This document shows positions 61,472 to 64,000 of a stretch of 64,000 bases of DNA, one piece after another (the first letter of the stretch is position 1; each line of letters starts with the position of its first letter). The notes beneath the pieces are model-generated. The model was not told the origin of the DNA. It did no database searches and was given only the letters and a program-made list of their open reading frames with translations. Where the stretch lies: contig NZ_LMVL02000002.1 in assembly GCF_001541345.2 (NCBI RefSeq), forward strand, positions 558,001 through 622,000. The letters run 5' to 3'. Both the position numbers and the translations under genes were made by a program. This DNA is from Gillisella vitis (GTDB lineage Bacteria; Pseudomonadota; Alphaproteobacteria; Rhizobiales; Rhizobiaceae).

Positions 61472-61504
61472 ATACCCAGGGTCATCAGTGATGACTCTGG
61501 GTAT
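61472..61504. terminator. Terminator-like hairpin between convergent genes
   Basis: ATACCCAG pairs with CTGGGTAT and GTCATC with GATGAC across one G/T position, with a three-base loop. It lies between the 60467 gene and the 61511 gene, which point at each other, so it may end both transcripts. T-tracts are short on both sides. Confidence 0.6.
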
Positions 61505-61510
61505 AATCCC

Positions 61511-61954
61511 TTACATGACAAAACTTGGTGCCGGGAGATTTGGCACGAAGCGGGCTTCGTTCATGCATTCCGCCAGAAGGGCGGTGTTTTCATGCGGGTC
61601 AGCCGATGGGTTCTTGAAGGAGATATGGTTGATCTCCAGCCCGGCATGGTTGTGGCTCAACGTCAGTTGCGCATAGATGGTGATGTCGCGCGGTTTGATT
61701 TCGAGGTCCAAGACCACTTCAGGCGTTTCGCCCCAGTCCAGCTTGTATTCGCCTCCGGCACCAAAATTGACTGTGCCAGGATGAAAGTAAAGCTCAGCAG
61801 CAGAAGACACGAGATCAGCAATATTACCGAAAAACTCCAGACGGATCAGCGATATCAGGTCCGCTGCATCCAGTAACCGTAGTTCTGAGGCGACAGGGCT
61901 AATAGCTTGCGCAACTATTTTTTCGCGTTCAGTCGTATATTTGCATTTTTTCAT
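61511..61954 (-). CDS. Hypothetical protein coupled to flhB
   Basis: The 147-residue protein (ISPVASELRLLDAADLISLI, then EINHISFKNPSADPHENTA) has no recognised domain and no signal peptide. It starts five bases after the flhB stop, with the AAGAGGCGG end of flhB as its likely ribosome site, so it is read with flhB. A flagellar-accessory role is possible from position alone. Confidence 0.6.
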   Translation of the reverse strand: MKKCKYTTEREKIVAQAISPVASELRLLDAADLISLIRLEFFGNIADLVSSAAELYFHPGTVNFGAGGEYKLDWGETPEVVLDLEIKPRDITIYAQLTLSHNHAGLEINHISFKNPSADPHENTALLAECMNEARFVPNLPAPSFVM

Positions 61955-61959
61955 GTTCT

Positions 61960-63045
61960 TTAGCGTAACCGCCTCTTGTTCTTGCTGTCGGCAGCGTATA
62001 GTCTTTGTACTATCTCCGCGACGGCCTTGTAAAATATCGGTGGGATGACACTATCCACCGAGACTTGCGCAAACATGGAGCGGGCGAGCGGCGGATCCTC
62101 GAAAATCGGGATATTGTTTTCCTCGGCGATCTCGCGAATCTTCAATGCAATTAGATCCTGACCCTTGGCAAGCACGATCGGTGCTTCCATTTCGGTGCGC
62201 ACATAGCGCAGGGCCACGGCGAAGTGGGTGGGATTGGTGATGATCATCGTGGCGCGCGGCACGTTGTTCATCATCCGCCTGCGGGCCTGGTCGCGCTGGG
62301 CGGAACGCTGGCGTGCCTTGACGACCGGGTCGCCCTGGGATTGCTTGTGTTCGTCCTTCACTTCCTGTCGGGTCATGCGCAGCTTTTGATACCAGTTGTA
62401 TCGCTGCCATCCGAGGTCCATTACCGTCAGCAGGCCGGTGGCAAATAGCACGATAATCAGCATTTCCTGGACGATATCGGAAAGCTTGACGAAAATGATT
62501 TGCGGATCGGACAGCATGGCATCCAAAGCGCCGAAATACTGGCCGCGCATCGACACGAACATAATGATCGCGACGACGATGATCTTGAACAGCGACTTGC
62601 CGAATTCCACGAAGCCCATGACCGAAAACATCCGGCCTATTCCACCGATGAGCGATAACCGTTCCATCTTGGGGGTAATGCGATCAAGAACGAAGCTTGG
62701 CAGATGCTGGGCAAAGGACTGGGTGAGGCCAAACAGCATGAACAGCAACAGGGCAGGGCCAAGCATGCCCGCCATCGACCAGCCGAGATGTACGAACAGG
62801 GAAATCACGTCTGTGCCGGTGCCGATGATCCACTGATCCGGTTTTTCCATCAGGTCGCGCAGGGTCTGGTACAGTGTGGCGACACCCTGTGGCATGAAAA
62901 ACACGAAATAAATATAGAAGGCCAGAGTCGTCGCAAACAACGGCGCTTCGCGCGAGATCGGCAAATTGCCGTGCTCAGCCGCGTCCCGCATTTTTTTCTC
63001 GGACGGGCTCTCGGTTTTACTTTCCTGGTCCTCATCATCTGCCAT
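61960..63045 (-). CDS. flhB: Flagellar export switch protein FlhB
   Basis: The 361-residue protein has an N-terminal KTESPSEKKMRDAAEHGNLPISREA, four membrane helices, and the self-cleaving NPTH at residues 271-274 in IITNPTHFAVALRY. It is the substrate-specificity switch of the flagellar type III apparatus. GAGG precedes the ATG. It follows fliG by 269 bases. Confidence 0.96.
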   Translation of the reverse strand: MADDEDQESKTESPSEKKMRDAAEHGNLPISREAPLFATTLAFYIYFVFFMPQGVATLYQTLRDLMEKPDQWIIGTGTDVISLFVHLGWSMAGMLGPALLLFMLFGLTQSFAQHLPSFVLDRITPKMERLSLIGGIGRMFSVMGFVEFGKSLFKIIVVAIIMFVSMRGQYFGALDAMLSDPQIIFVKLSDIVQEMLIIVLFATGLLTVMDLGWQRYNWYQKLRMTRQEVKDEHKQSQGDPVVKARQRSAQRDQARRRMMNNVPRATMIITNPTHFAVALRYVRTEMEAPIVLAKGQDLIALKIREIAEENNIPIFEDPPLARSMFAQVSVDSVIPPIFYKAVAEIVQRLYAADSKNKRRLR

Positions 63046-63314
63046 GTCGGGACCTCGGTCGGTTGATTACAGCTTCAAGCACCCTATGCGATGCAACAAA
63101 GAGTTATAATGGAAGTGTGCATGCCAATGTCCGGCGCTGTAGCGATTGCGTATTTTATCAAACGCGCAAGGGCCGGAGCGGAAAGCTTAACGCTCTCTAT
63201 TCCGGCCTTCAACTCTTTCAGTCCATTCGGATCGCTGGGTCGCGGTATTGTCAACAGTGGCGTGCAGGCTGCGCCATGAAACATGGTCACGCCGCCTCCA
63301 TGCCAGCCTCAGCG

Positions 63315-64000
63315 TCAGGCGGCGGCCGTATCCTTGTCGCCTTCCGGTTCCTTGAGCTGGATCTGGCCGGAATTGGCAAGACGGATAGCTTCCTGCGCGA
63401 CAGCCCGTCTGGCAATAGCGATTTCCCGCGGGTTGATTCCGACCGTTCCGGCTTGCAGATCCGATTCGATCATGCGGCGCGAGCGCGGGCTGATGGCCGA
63501 CAGCACGCATTCGCGGATCTCGTTCGAGGCGCCGCGCAGCGCCATGGTGAGAATGTCGCCGGAAATATCGTTGAGCAGCATGACCCGGCTGCGCTGTGGC
63601 ATGACCAGCAGATCCTCGAACAGGAAGATCTTCGGACGGACCTTGGTGGCGGATTCCTTGCTGATCGATTCGAGCGATTCCAGCAGTGTGTCGACCTGCG
63701 GCTTTTCCAACTCGTTCATCAGTTCGGCCACCTTGGCGGTGCCCACCGAATTGCGTTCCGCGTCGATCTCGCTGATCAGCTCCACCACCCGGTTCTCGAT
63801 GATCTGAGCGGCCTGCGGGCTGACATTCTTCAGGTTGACCGTACGGTTCATGATATCGGCGCGGCGGCTGTCCGGCAACTTGATCAGCACCTTGGCACCG
63901 AAGGAGGAGGGCAGCATAGACAGGATATAGGCAACCGTCTGCGGATGCTCGCGCAAGAGGAACTGAGCGATGAAATCGGGGTCCGCGTCCTGCAAACGGT
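63315..64000 (-). CDS. fliG: Flagellar motor switch protein FliG, partial (start beyond window)
   Basis: The visible 227 residues cover the middle and C-terminal domains: DPDFIAQFLLREHPQTVAYILSMLP, then RVVELISEIDAERNSVGTAKVAELMNELEK and the motor-contact region MPQRSRVMLLNDISGDILTMALRGASNEIREC. FliG couples stator torque to the rotor. The N-terminal part lies right of the window. The 63046-63314 gap holds a GGCCGGAGCG/CGCTCTCTATTCCGGCC dyad at 63171-63207 and no convincing gene. Confidence 0.95.
   Translation of the reverse strand, partial: RLQDADPDFIAQFLLREHPQTVAYILSMLPSSFGAKVLIKLPDSRRADIMNRTVNLKNVSPQAAQIIENRVVELISEIDAERNSVGTAKVAELMNELEKPQVDTLLESLESISKESATKVRPKIFLFEDLLVMPQRSRVMLLNDISGDILTMALRGASNEIRECVLSAISPRSRRMIESDLQAGTVGINPREIAIARRAVAQEAIRLANSGQIQLKEPEGDKDTAAA

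Noticed and set aside
63084..63290. 68-residue frame between fliG and flhB
   Set aside because: No ribosome site, no family, and it overlaps a hairpin; likely noncoding.
1..64000. CRISPR arrays or toxin-antitoxin systems
   Set aside because: No regularly spaced repeats were seen and no toxin-antitoxin pair was recognised on reading through the window.

Overview
This window looks like a chromosomal segment from an alphaproteobacterium of the Rhizobiaceae, most like the Agrobacterium/Allorhizobium group. The evidence is a PodJ polar-organelle protein, the gene order murA-DUF2948-hisD-UPF0262-phosphatase-infA-maf-yacG-tRNA-Phe, an flhB/fliG flagellar locus, rhizobial-type PHO boxes, and several copies of a dispersed intergenic repeat typical of rhizobia. 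The species is inferred from family knowledge; no search was run.

Layout. 0-2.1 kb: a thiolase start and an acyl-CoA dehydrogenase on the minus strand, behind a spaced palindromic operator. 2.5-6.3 kb: podJ. 6.7-8.5 kb: a TauE/SafE transporter with a TIGR02186-type periplasmic partner. 8.5-14.5 kb: a phosphate-scavenging stretch, with an alkaline phosphatase and a histidine acid phosphatase each behind a PHO box and a MacB-like ABC exporter with a histidine-rich loop between them. 14.6-29.2 kb: mostly chromosomal single genes and pairs, including a diguanylate cyclase, YitT protein, PheC-like binding protein, Lhr-type helicase with PdeM nuclease, a kinase-USP fusion with a phosphoesterase, FKBP isomerase, symporter-like hybrid histidine kinase and MscL.

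29.4-40.6 kb: an aminotransferase, then a surface-polysaccharide cluster (galE, rfbF, rfbG, RfbC-like epimerase, TylC3-type C-methyltransferase, glycosyltransferases, CmcI-like methyltransferase, SDR reductase). Together these predict a CDP-activated, C-methyl-branched 6-deoxyhexose. 40.7-46.8 kb: tRNA-Phe and the conserved yacG-to-murA block.

46.9-55.3 kb: an accessory region that begins at tRNA-Thr. It holds decayed fragments of IS630, IS66 and IS3 transposases, an unknown secreted protein, and then an AT-richer ADP-heptose cluster (hldE, hldD, an AGE-family isomerase, gmhB) with no gmhA. 55.4-60.3 kb: an ABC-F ATPase, an RpiR regulator and a TonB-dependent siderophore receptor with an iron-box-like site. 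60.5-64 kb: a DUF6030-like protein, a small flagellar-locus protein, flhB and most of fliG.

A composite repeat recurs at about 6.4, 10.4, 31.8, 32.0, 40.6, 49.0 and 60.3 kb. It supplies a C-terminal tail to galE and the stop codons of two other genes.
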